This document shows, piece by piece, positions 1 through 11,060 of a stretch of 64,000 bases of DNA. A program made the translations under genes and the position numbers. The DNA lies in the NCBI GenBank assembly GCA_023374045.1, contig CM041779.1, positions 142,249,801 to 142,313,800 on the forward strand. Direction: 5' to 3'. The notes below the pieces were generated by a model, which ran no database searches, had not been told where the DNA came from, and saw only the letters and a program-made list of their open reading frames with translations. Position 1 is the stretch's first letter, and each line of letters starts with the position of its first letter. The DNA comes from Limonium bicolor. Lineage: Eukaryota > Streptophyta > Magnoliopsida > Caryophyllales > Plumbaginaceae.

Positions 1-2355
1 ATATAATATAAGAATGCATGCATACATGCAACTATAGGTTACGTACCTAAACTAGATGTGGATAAGATTAAAAGAATATAAGGAATTAAACTTAACAGTT
101 GAAATAGTTTTGACGTACGCGTTTTAAGTAACAAAGCCGACTGTTTTAGAAAAACCTGTAACAAACAACTGTAGAAAACAGGGGTGAACTGTCGGGGTTA
201 CTTATAATTCGGAATACCGGATGTAGTTAGTCATGGAGACTGACTTATAGTTTTATTACCGTTTAGAGTATACTTCTGACAAGGACGCTTGACGAGCTAA
301 CGGACTACACGGAGCGTAGGATCTTGCTGATTCATACTCCACCGTAATACAGTCAGGGTGAACGGTATGTAAAGGGGTTTGATCCGAGTTGTCCTAAGGT
401 TGCTCCTTGGGCTCGGATTTGGTTGATATAACTTGTATGTTGTTATGTGTCTCTGATTGTCTCTGAGGGCTTCCTCAGTTCAGACTTCTGTGTGATCTGT
501 GATAAGATTGTTTGTCTGAATGTGATAATTAATATGCATGAACTGTATATTTATAGCTGCTATTATTTACTGTTGTTGAGTTAACAGTATTGGTTCGTAT
601 ATATGAACCTATATATATAAAACGAACTAGCGGCTATGGTGCTATCTTATATGAAATATAAGGAACGTAAGTAAAACGTTGTAGCACTATGATAATAACA
701 TATACATATTATCTGAGACTTTTATACGGAGCATTGGCCTTTCTATACGCCGCTCTTGTATCTAGCACTGGATCCCGAGTTTACAGACTCCGGATTGGAC
801 TAATGACCTTAGTCTGCTGTGTTAGAAAATTTGGTAATGCGATGCGATGGTATAATTAATTAATTAATGGAATGGAAGTAAAGCCAAGAGGATGTGGCTC
901 TTGGTGCGCGCTGTGATCACAAAAACGATACCAGGATGTCCGCGTACGGGTCCGTAAGTATCAAGAAAATTTCCCGTGAGCTAGAATGGCTCGTTGGTCG
1001 GAGACTCTACCCCCCCCCGCCATAACCGTTGGAGTGGCTACTGCCGTGGGTGACCCGCCAGAACTATACTGGGTAACTGAGACATGTACGTTTTATTATC
1101 TCGTTGTTTCGCTTTGTTCATTGGTTATACTTGTGTTATTTTATTGTGTGTTGATGGTTGGATGGAGCCTACAAGGCTAAGGTAAATTAAATATGAAAAC
1201 TGTACGCTACGGCGAATGTACATGGTACATTAAATTGTTATTGCTCGATACGTTCGATATACAAATGTTATTTGAAATGTTCTATGAATGTTTGGTTTGG
1301 ATGGATGACTAATGTTATGGATATTTGGATGGTTGATTATGTATATTATACATTTTTATTTCATGCTTAGTTTAATTATAACTGTAAAATGGAAAGCATG
1401 AAACCAATCTAATACAAGATGGTTAAAATGACAAGTGACCATTAGGGTCCAGGCCCGGCATACTCAGCGTCTATCGCTGATACTACACCATTTNNNNNNN
1501 NNNNNNNNNNNNNNNNNNNNNNNNNNNNNNNNNNNNNNNNNNNNNNNNNNNNNNNNNNNNNNNNNNNNNNNNNNNNNNNNNNNNNNNNNNNNNNNNNNNN
1601 NNNNNNNNNNNNNNNNNNNNNNNNNNNNNNNNNNNNNNNNNNNNNNNNNNNNNNNNNNNNNNNNNNNNNNNNNNNNNNNNNNNNNNNNNNNNNNNNNNNN
1701 NNNNNNNNNNNNNNNNNNNNNNNNNNNNNNNNNNNNNNNNNNNNNNNNNNNNNNNNNNNNNNNNNNNNNNNNNNNNNNNNNNNNNNNNNNNNNNNNNNNN
1801 NNNNNNNNNNNNNNNNNNNNNNNNNNNNNNNNNNNNNNNNNNNNNNNNNNNNNNNNNNNNNNNNNNNNNNNNNNNNNNNNNNNNNNNNNNNNNNNNNNNN
1901 NNNNNNNNNNNNNNNNNNNNNNNNNNNNNNNNNNNNNNNNNNNNNNNNNNNNNNNNNNNNNNNNNNNNNNNNNNNNNNNNNNNNNNNNNNNNNCAGGTTG
2001 TTGACCATTGTCGGAGCTGAAGAGCAGGAACAGGGTAATTGGAGATGTTGTATAGTTATGAAGATGGTGTATGGTCTTATGGTAAGGTTATGTATTTTTC
2101 AGGATTGGGTTCGCTCACTTGTCGATGTTTATGGTTATGGACTTAGTATGATGTATAGGAGTTTCTCGTTATCACTGCGGTTAGCAGTTTGTTTATTTTG
2201 GAAGTTGGATGTAGTTTGGCTACGTTGCTCGCATGGGCGAGTAATGGCCGGTGACACCCGAGTGAGTTTTGTAATTGTTGTTATTTTCCGCTGCGAGACG
2301 TTTTAATTATTGCTACGTGAGGGATTATATCGTGATTATTGAGAGGGGTGTTACA
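1..2355 (+). mobile_element. 3' part of a long-LTR retrotransposon (family C), nested in element A
   Basis: No coding frame is credible here. The segment ends in ggggtgttaca at 2345-2355, the same LTR terminus as elements A and B. The next bases, atattgcttagtac, are the middle of element A's LTR, because the right LTR of A reads straight through the same site at 12233. A family C element therefore inserted into A's 5' LTR and only its right end is in the window. The 5 bases after it (atatt, 2356-2360) should be its target duplication, but the other copy lies left of the window. The body looks like LTR tail sequence (gtgacccgcc near 1049, ggtgacaccc near 2251). The family name is only a label used here. 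Confidence 0.7.
1494..1993. other. Assembly gap (500 N)
   Basis: Exactly 500 consecutive N, the conventional size for a gap of unknown length. Long frames across it are artefacts. The gap lies inside the family C LTR, so the true length of that LTR cannot be judged. Confidence 0.99.
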
Positions 2356-5300
2356 ATATTGCTTAGTACTCATTGTATTATTTGGATGTGGATTAGAACA
2401 TTGGCAAGAGGATGGAAGTCCTAGCCGAATTGCAATCAAGAAAACCTAAGGAGGGAAGTAAGAGAAGCTTGAGAAAAATAAGGTAAATTGCTTACCTAAT
2501 GGTGGTTTAAGGTTTAAGGGGTGAGTTTCAGATGAGTACCAATGTAGCCTAGGGCTTACATTAGGTAATGGGCTAGATAACCTAGGAAAAAGTATTTAAA
2601 AAAGCTTGTGAACTTGTGACTAAGGAGCCAATGGGAATGAGTTAGTAAGATAAGTATAAGGTGAATTAAGAGAACACATATATTGCTATGAGAGCATTGT
2701 TGTGTGTATTTGCAGGTTGAAAGCTTTTATGTGTGGGAAATTTAGTGTTTAAGTTTAAATCATTTAAGGGCCTAAGAGCCATGTCATTTAAGAGCCTTGG
2801 TGCTATGCAATTTAAGATTATTGCACTATATTGAGTTTGTTGTGAATAAGTTGATTTGGGTGAGAAAAATATGATGAGGAAGGATATAATGTGTGTGAGG
2901 TGGTTGAATGAGAAAAACAATGCTTTTGGGTATGATAACATACTAGAGGAGCTATGGCAAAATTTGAGTAGAAAACAAAGTGTTTAAGTGGTGGTTGTGA
3001 GTTGATATGACCTAGGATTTACTAGGAGTCATTAAAAGGAATTTGAATGGAAATGAGTTAACTAAAGAGTTCTTGAGGATGAGAATGACCTAGAGTTGCC
3101 TAAGAGGAATTAGAGGATTGGAGGGTGTATTAAACACACCAAAAATCATGTTAAGAGGAATGATAAGACTTGAGCAAAAATCTGAAGGAAATGGAGTACA
3201 ATACTTTGAGATGATTTAGGTATGAACTAGAGAATATAGCAATGAGAAGTCTTGGAAGCTTGTGTAAGCGGTGATGATGCTAGTAGTGGACTAATAAGGT
3301 TTTAGTTTAGATGTAATGAGCGGACTTGGGTGATGGAAGTGAAAATTGAAGGAGAAGGTTGTAAATCGTCAAGGAAAATGACTAGGAATGTATAGGAGTG
3401 CATGATCATGAGAATGGTGAGTAAGTTGCATAAAGGAGGTGGAAATGCCTAAGGAGGGGGTAGCATGGTCATGGTAAATGAAGAACAATGTTAAGGTGTT
3501 AAGAGGATGAGAAAGAAATGTATAGGTATGCTTAAGAGTTTAAGAGTGATGAGTAACCAAAGGAAAGGAGAGGAATTGGTGCATGGAGATGCAAGATAAC
3601 CTTGGAAGGTTTAGCAAAGGAAAGATGGATGAATAATGATGTTTGAGGAGTGGTTACATTAATGGAAAGGAAATATTGTGTTAGTTGAAGTCTTAGGTGA
3701 AGTACTTGTTGGAAATATAAGGAATAAGTAACAAGTGTTAGGAATTTCTTATAAGGATTGAGAAAATGGTTAAGGAGGTTTTAGAGGATGTTCTAAGGTA
3801 AGTTTAAGTGCCTATATGGTGTTAAGACATAATGGGACACTTGAGGAAGAGTTTGGGGTTGAAAGAACAATTTAAGAGAAAAATCTGTAGTGGACCGACC
3901 CAGGGTCCGACCCAGTTTTGGGTCGGTCGGACCATGTTAAGCCAGCCAGAATGTCTCTGGACTGGACCGACCCAGAGGGTTTTGGGTCGGTCGGTTTAGT
4001 TTCGGGTCGGTCGGGTGATTTTCAAAAGACGGAAAAATTTCTGTAAAGGACCGACCCATAAGGTCGGGTCGGTTGTGGGTCGGTCTAAGAGAATTGTTCG
4101 AACCAGATAATTACTGGAATGGACCGACCCAGGGGTTGGGTCGGTCGACCCTTAAGACTTAAAAAAAAAAAAGAAACCCTAAGAGAGTTTAGTGGTATTA
4201 AGGGTACCCCATTAAGGGGGCAATGATTATTAGAGGTATAAAGACCTAAGGGATTAAGTTAAGTATAAGCTTAAAAGTTTAAGGTTAAGTTTGTAAGATT
4301 AAGTTGTAAAACTTAAGAGCTGTTAGGTGGGGATCATTAAGGGTTAAGTAAGTTAAGTAAGTTGAATTAAGTTAAGTGATTAACAACCTAAAACTGAATG
4401 AATGTTTTAGGACTTAGGGATTTGGACTCCGGAAGAGAGTAAGCAACCGAACGACCAACGGTGAACGGTACAGTTCTTCTTGTGACCTGCTTGCTAACGA
4501 GGTGTCCCTCGGCTTGTGTGCTATTTGTTTTTGTGTGCTCACTAAACAAGATAAAGCATGCAAAACGGAACATTATGTTTATTGTATTGTTGTGTGATGT
4601 TTGAAAACTAACACAACTTACCGTGAGAACCTACTAACTAATGTTTAGTAAGGAATTGAGTGAGACTAAGGAACGCTCCCTAATATTAGTTTGTTAATAA
4701 CCGAAGGAGGTTTAATCAACAAACATTGTCTTGAGACTTCTACTGACTGGAACTTAAGGGGGGAGTGAGGAACCTGGGACTGACTCCGGTCATGCATGCT
4801 AAGGAAAAGGGGGTCGGTATCTAAAGCAGATCCGACTTCCGCTTAAGGACTTGTCTTCGGACTTGTTGCCTAGGGTCGGTTGCCGGCTCAGCTACATTGG
4901 ACATCCAGTCCAAGGTAGGAGGCATTAAGATGGTGCGATAGGATCACCTAAATCCTAAATTATAAGATAAGTTGTTTATTCAACCAATGGAGTTAATAGC
5001 TCATTGGCTAGGGTTGCTTTTGACCCGACAAAAATAAACATTGAGGTAAGATACAATCATTTCTATTTAAAGAGTGGTTTGTATTCTAAGATTAAGATAA
5101 GGTTTGAGGTAAGTTGCAACCATTCCTATTTAAAGGATGGTTTGCAATATAAGACTGAGATAAGCTACATCCATTCCTATTTAAAGGTTTTTTCTAAGAC
5201 TAAGATAAGACTAAGATTGAGGTAAGATAAGGTTGGACTGAGATTAAGAGGAAACATAACCTAAGGAGTTAAATAAATAACTCTCTAATTAAGGGAACAC

Positions 5301-5789
5301 ATTTAAGTCGTTCATTGTGATTGAACTTTGATTGTTCATATTTGGATTGTTGTTTATTGCACTTTCTATTATGTTGTGCATCTAATCAACCTTCATGCTA
5401 TCAACAATTAGTCGTCGTAGCCATGTTACCATGAGAGGATCGTACCAGCATTCGTGCTGACCCCCTTTGGGGGCTGTTTTTACTACACAGGTGGACGTCA
5501 GGAGGCAGCCGTCACGAGAGTAAGATGGGGTACACGTGTTACGGGTTAAGTGTGGCCTATGAGTTGTGCATGTACACTCGTATGGCATTGTGAGTTAGTA
5601 AGTTGTATAGGATGTGAGGGGATTGTAAGAATGATATGTATTTGGTTAAGACTTGTAAGTACTAATGTTCGGTATATTCTGTAGTCAGACCTTGGCAAGG
5701 TCCTGGAATGCATTTGAATCCGCTGCAGAGTTTGTATATATGGTGATAAGTTTGTGATAACCACGATTGGATCGAGATGGGGTGTTACA
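2356..5789 (+). repeat. Element A 5' LTR (5'-truncated in this window)
   Basis: It is collinear with 12233-15663 and similar almost base for base, with scattered substitutions and small indels. It ends gatggggtgttaca. It contains a stem-loop array (3892-4150), a poly-A run near 4159 and the tail region with the gggtcggttgccggctcag motif near 4873. It carries more differences from its partner LTR than the two LTRs of element B do, suggesting an older insertion. Confidence 0.9.
3892..4150 (+). repeat. Tandem GC-rich stem-loop array in the element A 5' LTR
   Basis: Four tandem units lie in otherwise AT-rich DNA. Each has a left arm ggaccgaccc and a right arm gggtcggtc, near 3892-3932, 3963-3992, 4049-4086 and 4121-4150. 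Each is preceded by a related lead-in (ctgtagt, ctggact, ctgtaaa, ctggaat). Each unit can fold into a stem of about 9 bp. Element B's LTR has a homologous array with a different stem sequence. Confidence 0.85.
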
Positions 5790-5794
5790 AAAAG

Positions 5795-5807
5795 TGGTAT
5801 CAGAGCG
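5795..5807 (+). other. Primer-binding site, initiator-Met tRNA (element A)
   Basis: tggtatcagagcg lies five bases (aaaag) after the LTR end. TGGTATCAGAGC is complementary to the 3' end of plant initiator-Met tRNA and is the usual minus-strand primer site of Copia elements and chromoviruses. Confidence 0.92.
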
Positions 5808-6742
5808 TAGTTACGCTCTGAAGACAAGAATTACCGAACTTAGGAGAATACTGAGGTTGGGTTTGAGTTATGGGTTAATGGATGAGTGTTAGAGTGAGAG
5901 GTGCGTTAGCTAGGACTTCCCGGTGTTTACCGGATATCCATAGTACCTAAGCCCGCCCTCCACATCCCTAACTTTGAATACGGGGAACAAACACCAGAGA
6001 GAAGGAAGCCTTCTCTTACTCGGGGAAACCCGATCTGGTGGTTAGTTAACAGTAAACAATACGAGGAACATCTTGTTGTACAACAGTTTATGAGAACTTG
6101 AACATTTTAATTGGAGCGCAACAGAGAAGCAGGCGCTACCATTGGAATTTTACCAGTAAGAGAACTGAATTACTGGCAACATGGGTCGACATGCTATGCA
6201 GTCGAAATAACCCGCCATACCAATGGTAAGAAAAGCACTACGAGTGCAATGGATAAGGAAATGATAAGAGACATGAGTACCGGACAGTGGTCCGAATGAG
6301 CATAGCAATGGGATAATACAAAGCATGAGGGTTAAGATTATTGGAAAGTCCAGTTAGAAATGGGAACTCCAAACCCCATACAATGAGAAAGGTTACACAC
6401 CTGGCTGACATGTCGCAGACGACGGTAAAAACTCATACAAACTGTATACCGGAATAGGACTACGATGTAGTGCTTAAAGGAGAATCATTACTTAATAACC
6501 CCGACATAATGTGTGGAAACGGGAGCGAGGATTAAAACGCAAGAAAATAACAAGGGGTTCCCTCGGAAAGAGGAACGCCCTGATAAGTGACAGCACTGTC
6601 AAAACGGCAAGGAAACTGCTAAACGGTCAGTTATCCAAACTAAAGAACATTGAAGGAGTCCCGAGGACTACCAAAGATATAAAATGTTAGGAGGAAGTAC
6701 CATTACTGATGCGCATAGTACCGGTAACCCATCTTGCATGGC

Positions 6743-6762
6743 GCACTTGCCATAGCAAGTGC
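6743..6762 (+). other. Conserved internal hairpin 1 (element A)
   Basis: An 8-bp perfect stem, gcacttgc / gcaagtgc, with loop cata. Element B has the same stem with loop cacg at 26372-26391, at nearly the same distance from the PBS (about 950 bases in both). The stem is invariant while the loop differs, which suggests the structure matters. Confidence 0.7.
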
Positions 6763-9671
6763 CACCACGGTTAAGCTACACGGAAAGCCATCATGGCGAG
6801 ATAACAGAACGCTACAGTTGTAGTACACACTAATACCGGATTGTAAATCTATAAGAACGGGAAAATGAGACCTTGGGAGGGCCTGACGGCCTGACCATGA
6901 TGAGATGAGTCGACACACCAGTCAGCAGGGAGCTGAACTTGGACGGAATACCAAACAACATAAATTTTAGCAACAGTACAACCTACTACAACAACAACCG
7001 ACAGTACGGGTATGAACACCAATAACAAACCACGGGGAGAGAAAACCTAAGAGATCGCTCAGTAATCCGAGCAAAAACGCTATGTAAGCAATAACATACA
7101 AGGAATGCATTACAAGATACAATGGAGACCGTTGACACAACGTCTTCCAACAGGAACGAGATAAGACACCCAGAGTGATGACTAAGAATATCAGTAATAA
7201 ACCTTCTTCATGAAGATGTTAGTAAACCCCGGAAACAGGGACAGAGGGAATAAACTTAAGTTATAACCTACCAAGGGGTAAGGACATACAATTCCGACAA
7301 AGGAAAGCTCAGAAGACTAACCCCGCAGAGCGGGCATAGTCAAACCGAACAAACTGATGAATGACAGTTAATACTGTTTGTCTAACTCATTAACACCCAA
7401 GTATGATTGATCATCAATGGGTGGCGTAGTCAACGGAAGTTGAACGAAGCGTTGAGATGGAAGTATAAGATGACAGGACGATATCCAACTTGGACACCGT
7501 AAGGTAAACGCCTAATACGAACCTAACCTTGATTGCTAAAAGACATAAGTTTAGTAAAATGACAGTATTTTCGAGGACACTAAGTAACCTCAGATCACCT
7601 GAATAAACTTCCATAGCAGGAAGCAGGATGCAGCAACTTACCATGAAACCCGATACTACATTTAATATGTAACCTAACGGTGGATAGTGTTCAAGGAACC
7701 CGAAACGTATGGAGATATCCTACAGATGGGTAAGAGTACAAGTAACGAACGGAGATATTAAGCACTAAGAGCCTACGTGCCAAGGATGTTAACCACATCA
7801 TAGCCGAGGTACAGTAAGTTATAAGAGAGCTTATTTAAGACATGAGGAACTACAATTCGTAAATATAGACGGTTACAACACCTATAACTTAGATTGTGGA
7901 AAATATTGCCAAGAAAAAGGCACCAATGAGAATAATGAGATAGTACATTGGCAGGGGCGGAGAACGAACCATGCCTTTTAGGGTGGGGATACCTCTCCTT
8001 GTTGTGAGGCCATGAGTGGGAATAAACCCCTCAAAAAGGGCTTTCACTTATTAGAGATGTGATACACTTTTGTTAGAAAATGGAAACCATAAACCTTGAG
8101 ACTACCTTAGAACATATCAGATACACTCGAGTATAAGGAAGGCTGTAGAGACAAACCTCATATCCAACACCCAGGATTTAAGAATCAGTAATCGTCAGAG
8201 ATAAACATGGTGAGTGCACCGAATGGCACGACAAGTGACCAACGCTCAGAAGAGCTTGTGATTAAAAGGATGACTTCTTTAGTAACCGGTTAAATTACAT
8301 GGTAAATAACCTCATAAAGGATGAAAGAATGTGAGGAAAAAAATTAGCCTACTTATGAACCTGAGATTGAAGTAGAACACCTTCATATTAAGAGATGACC
8401 ATTTTACAACACAGTATGACAACCGCCAAACATTGAAATTAGAGAACTCCCAGTGTGTTTACACCAAGAAGGGATTGAATATAAGATAAGATGTTAGAAT
8501 AAATGAGTAAGTAGTTGCGCCATCAATGGGCAACATGGTAAAGACCAACTACCACGGTAGTAGTGGTCGTGAGTACAATACCTATATAAGTGGATTAAGT
8601 CATGGTGCGCGGTAAAGTGACCGTTATGTATGAGCCGTCAAATATTGACACTGAGGCAATTAGATTTATGAGTTAAGACCAATATAAGTAAGGGAATAAG
8701 ATGGTAGACGAACTGTGCATTGATGCCAGTAGTCTGGACCTGGTTAGGTAAGATTTCACAGGAAGCACACTACCCATTCCTTAAGGAACTGGAAGTGCAT
8801 TCCTAGTAGACCAAATATGAGAAACAAGATAAGAGGCTCTATGGAAAGAGACCTCAGTTACTAAGAGACCGAATCAGTACGAGATACAGAAAGAACTAGA
8901 GCATACAATACCAAACAACGTAGTAAATGGATTTCCCTTGATTAAATTCAAGAAGAACGATAAGTGTTATTATGGAACGATGAAAGAGGAGATCAACAAC
9001 AGAATACTTCATAATTAGCAATAGCTAAACGTGTGACGGACACTACGAGTTTACTAAAATGAGACGTGGGACGACTGCACCCCACAGGGGCTTGCAGGCC
9101 TGACAGACTCATTTATGAGTTAGTCGGGTAAGTAGTAATGTACCAGTAAGGTACCCTATGCATGTAGACGAGTGGTGTAAGGAACACGGGAAGTAGTCGA
9201 CTCCGTACCACGGACAACGACGCAAGATCAGACAAGAGCAGCTACTACCACAAACAGTCGAAGAGAAGAATTCAGTTGAACCAACAACACAAATGAATCA
9301 GAGAACAAATAATTAAGGACTATGAAGTGCGAAGAGCACGGATTGTTAAGTACAGACATTGGATATGTCTTAAGATGTAAGAGATTAAACTGTAAAGCGC
9401 AATAAGCACTAAACAGTAGTTTCAGATTAAGAATCATCCTCAGACCAAAGGTCAAATGGAAAGAACGATTTAGACACCTGAGAAAACACTAAGAATAAGA
9501 ACATTAGACCTCCAGGGAGACTGGATAGACGAGCTACAACTCATCAAGGCCATGTATATACTAAGATAACACGTGTCCATTGAAAGACCTTTAGTACACA
9601 TATATAAGCATGCAGGAGAAGAATATACAATACTATAAAAGGATAAGAAAGGCAAAAGAAGCCCAAGATTA

Positions 9672-9694
9672 TCAGGGTCGCGCAGCGGAAGCTA
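9672..9694 (+). other. Conserved 23-bp motif (element A)
   Basis: The motif starts tcagggtcgcgcagc and ends gaagcta. Element B carries it with one substitution at 29453-29475. Flanking sequence diverges strongly on both sides. Function unknown. Confidence 0.6.
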
Positions 9695-9879
9695 GCAGAT
9701 CAGTACCTTTGAGGTTAGACCAAACTAAGTTAAGAATACGGTATAAGTACCGTTAAGAATCCTTGATACAGAGACTAAGTCATTTTGATCGAATTATAAG
9801 TGAGATAGATGACATGGAAGCTAGAATGCTTGGTGAGAATTAGACATCTTGAACTTATGTTCAAGGATGATATAATGTT

Positions 9880-9916
9880 GATTACGTGGGCGTAATCCAT
9901 TTTAAGGGGGGTAGAG
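9880..9916 (+). other. Conserved hairpin 2 followed by an internal polypurine-tract-like run (element A)
   Basis: gattacg-tggg-cgtaatc forms a 7-bp perfect stem (9880-9897). It is followed at once by ttttaaggggggtagagcg, which resembles the real PPT before the 3' LTR (ttttaaggggtgtagac). Element B has both parts at 29733-29769. The tract lies about 1.1 kb upstream of the 3' LTR in A and about 1.2 kb in B. It could be a central-PPT-like plus-strand start or a relic of an older LTR junction. Confidence 0.65.
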
Positions 9917-10685
9917 CGAAAACCGCTTAGCGTATGTTTGTGTACTGAGTACATAAACTACGGTGTGCATAGCACAAAAGAATTTGAGAATATGTTTTAC
10001 ATAAACATTTTGAGATAAATCATGGTTATTGCGCACAGAAGATGCGAATACCATACATATTAAGTACCTATCTTGTTAACTCCGGTGTGAGTACAAGTTA
10101 AGAGAATGAGGGAAGAGGATTAAGGAGACTTAAGGAATATATGAGATATGAGTTGATATGAATCTATGTGTGAGATAAGAATAAGATGAGATATTATTCG
10201 ATACGAGTATGAGGTAGGAAATAGTAATTCTATGAGGTATAAGATGGTGAGAATTGGTATGAGATTGATATAGGACTTAGTAGGTATGAGAGCCCTGAGG
10301 TAATTACTAAGAGATGAATTGGGAATGATTGATGGACTGAGTCCACACCCTGGAGATGTATTGATTATGACTAGAAATACTAAAAAGATAGAAAATTGGA
10401 AATGAGTGAATTATTTGATGTTTGAAAAGGACGTGGGAGGTGGAACTTGATTTTCTAGGGATCAAGGGAAACCGAACACAAATTGGGGTGGAGGGATAGT
10501 TCAACACTGATGCTGATCACGTCAGGGTTAGATGATTCCTGAAACTCCCTTCCAGTGGTCACAATTAAATCACGCTAAGGATAGAGGCATTAGGACAAAA
10601 CGAAATTGGAGTTGATTGTATTTTCAATTAGAGGAATTATTCCTCACATGACCTCGTAAAAAGGATTTCCTTTTTACTGAGTCTC

Positions 10686-10819
10686 GCCCATGAAGTCGAG
10701 GACACATGAGCCTTTGTCTTCGGACCGGTGACATGGGGAGAACAGAGTTGTTTTGTATTCTGGCCCATGGTGACGAGGACGAACGAGCCTTTGCCTACGG
10801 GCCGGTGACATGGGAGAAT
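10686..10819 (+). repeat. 77-bp tandem duplication (element A)
   Basis: Two imperfect copies start gcccatg at 10686 and 10763. Both contain gagcctttg followed by a ggtgacatggg box. Not seen in element B, where the region between the internal purine tract and the 3' LTR differs. Confidence 0.7.
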
Positions 10820-11043
10820 AAGATAAAAATTATGTGATTGTTTTAATCATCAAAAGGAACAAAGAGAATTTTGAGTGCTATACATGCTTAAGCATGTTGT
10901 GTGGTATTTGAGTATAAGAATATGACAGACCTAAGGAGTCAATAAGCTTAAGAACATATAAGAATGATCTATTGGATCTTTGGAATGAGGTAAGCCATGT
11001 ATTCTAATAAAAAAGATGCATGAGAACTTTGGGGATAAAGTTC

Positions 11044-11060
11044 TTTTAAGGGGTGTAGAC
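11044..11060 (+). other. Polypurine tract (element A)
   Basis: ttttaaggggtgtagac directly precedes the TG of the 3' LTR (11061). This is the expected position and composition for plus-strand priming. Confidence 0.85.

Larger units (their letters stand above)
5790..11060 (+). mobile_element. Element A internal domain, non-coding, homologous to element B interior
   Basis: About 5.3 kb without a credible gene. By eye it aligns in patches with 25411-30988 of element B. Shared patches include the opening after the PBS, a hairpin at 6743-6762, aacgctcagaagagcttgt near 8239, cgacaaccgc near 8418, the 23-bp motif tcagggtcgcgcagc at 9672-9694, and the hairpin plus purine tract at 9880-9916. The patches conserve hairpins and short motifs rather than an open frame. 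A block at about 8989-9373 aligns with 26709-27060 in B, so its position differs between the two elements. Near 7957-8000 lies a stretch resembling the TRIM LTR at 35394. Confidence 0.75.

Noticed and set aside
1435..2008. 189- and 188-codon frames
   Set aside because: They consist almost entirely of unknown residues across the assembly gap.
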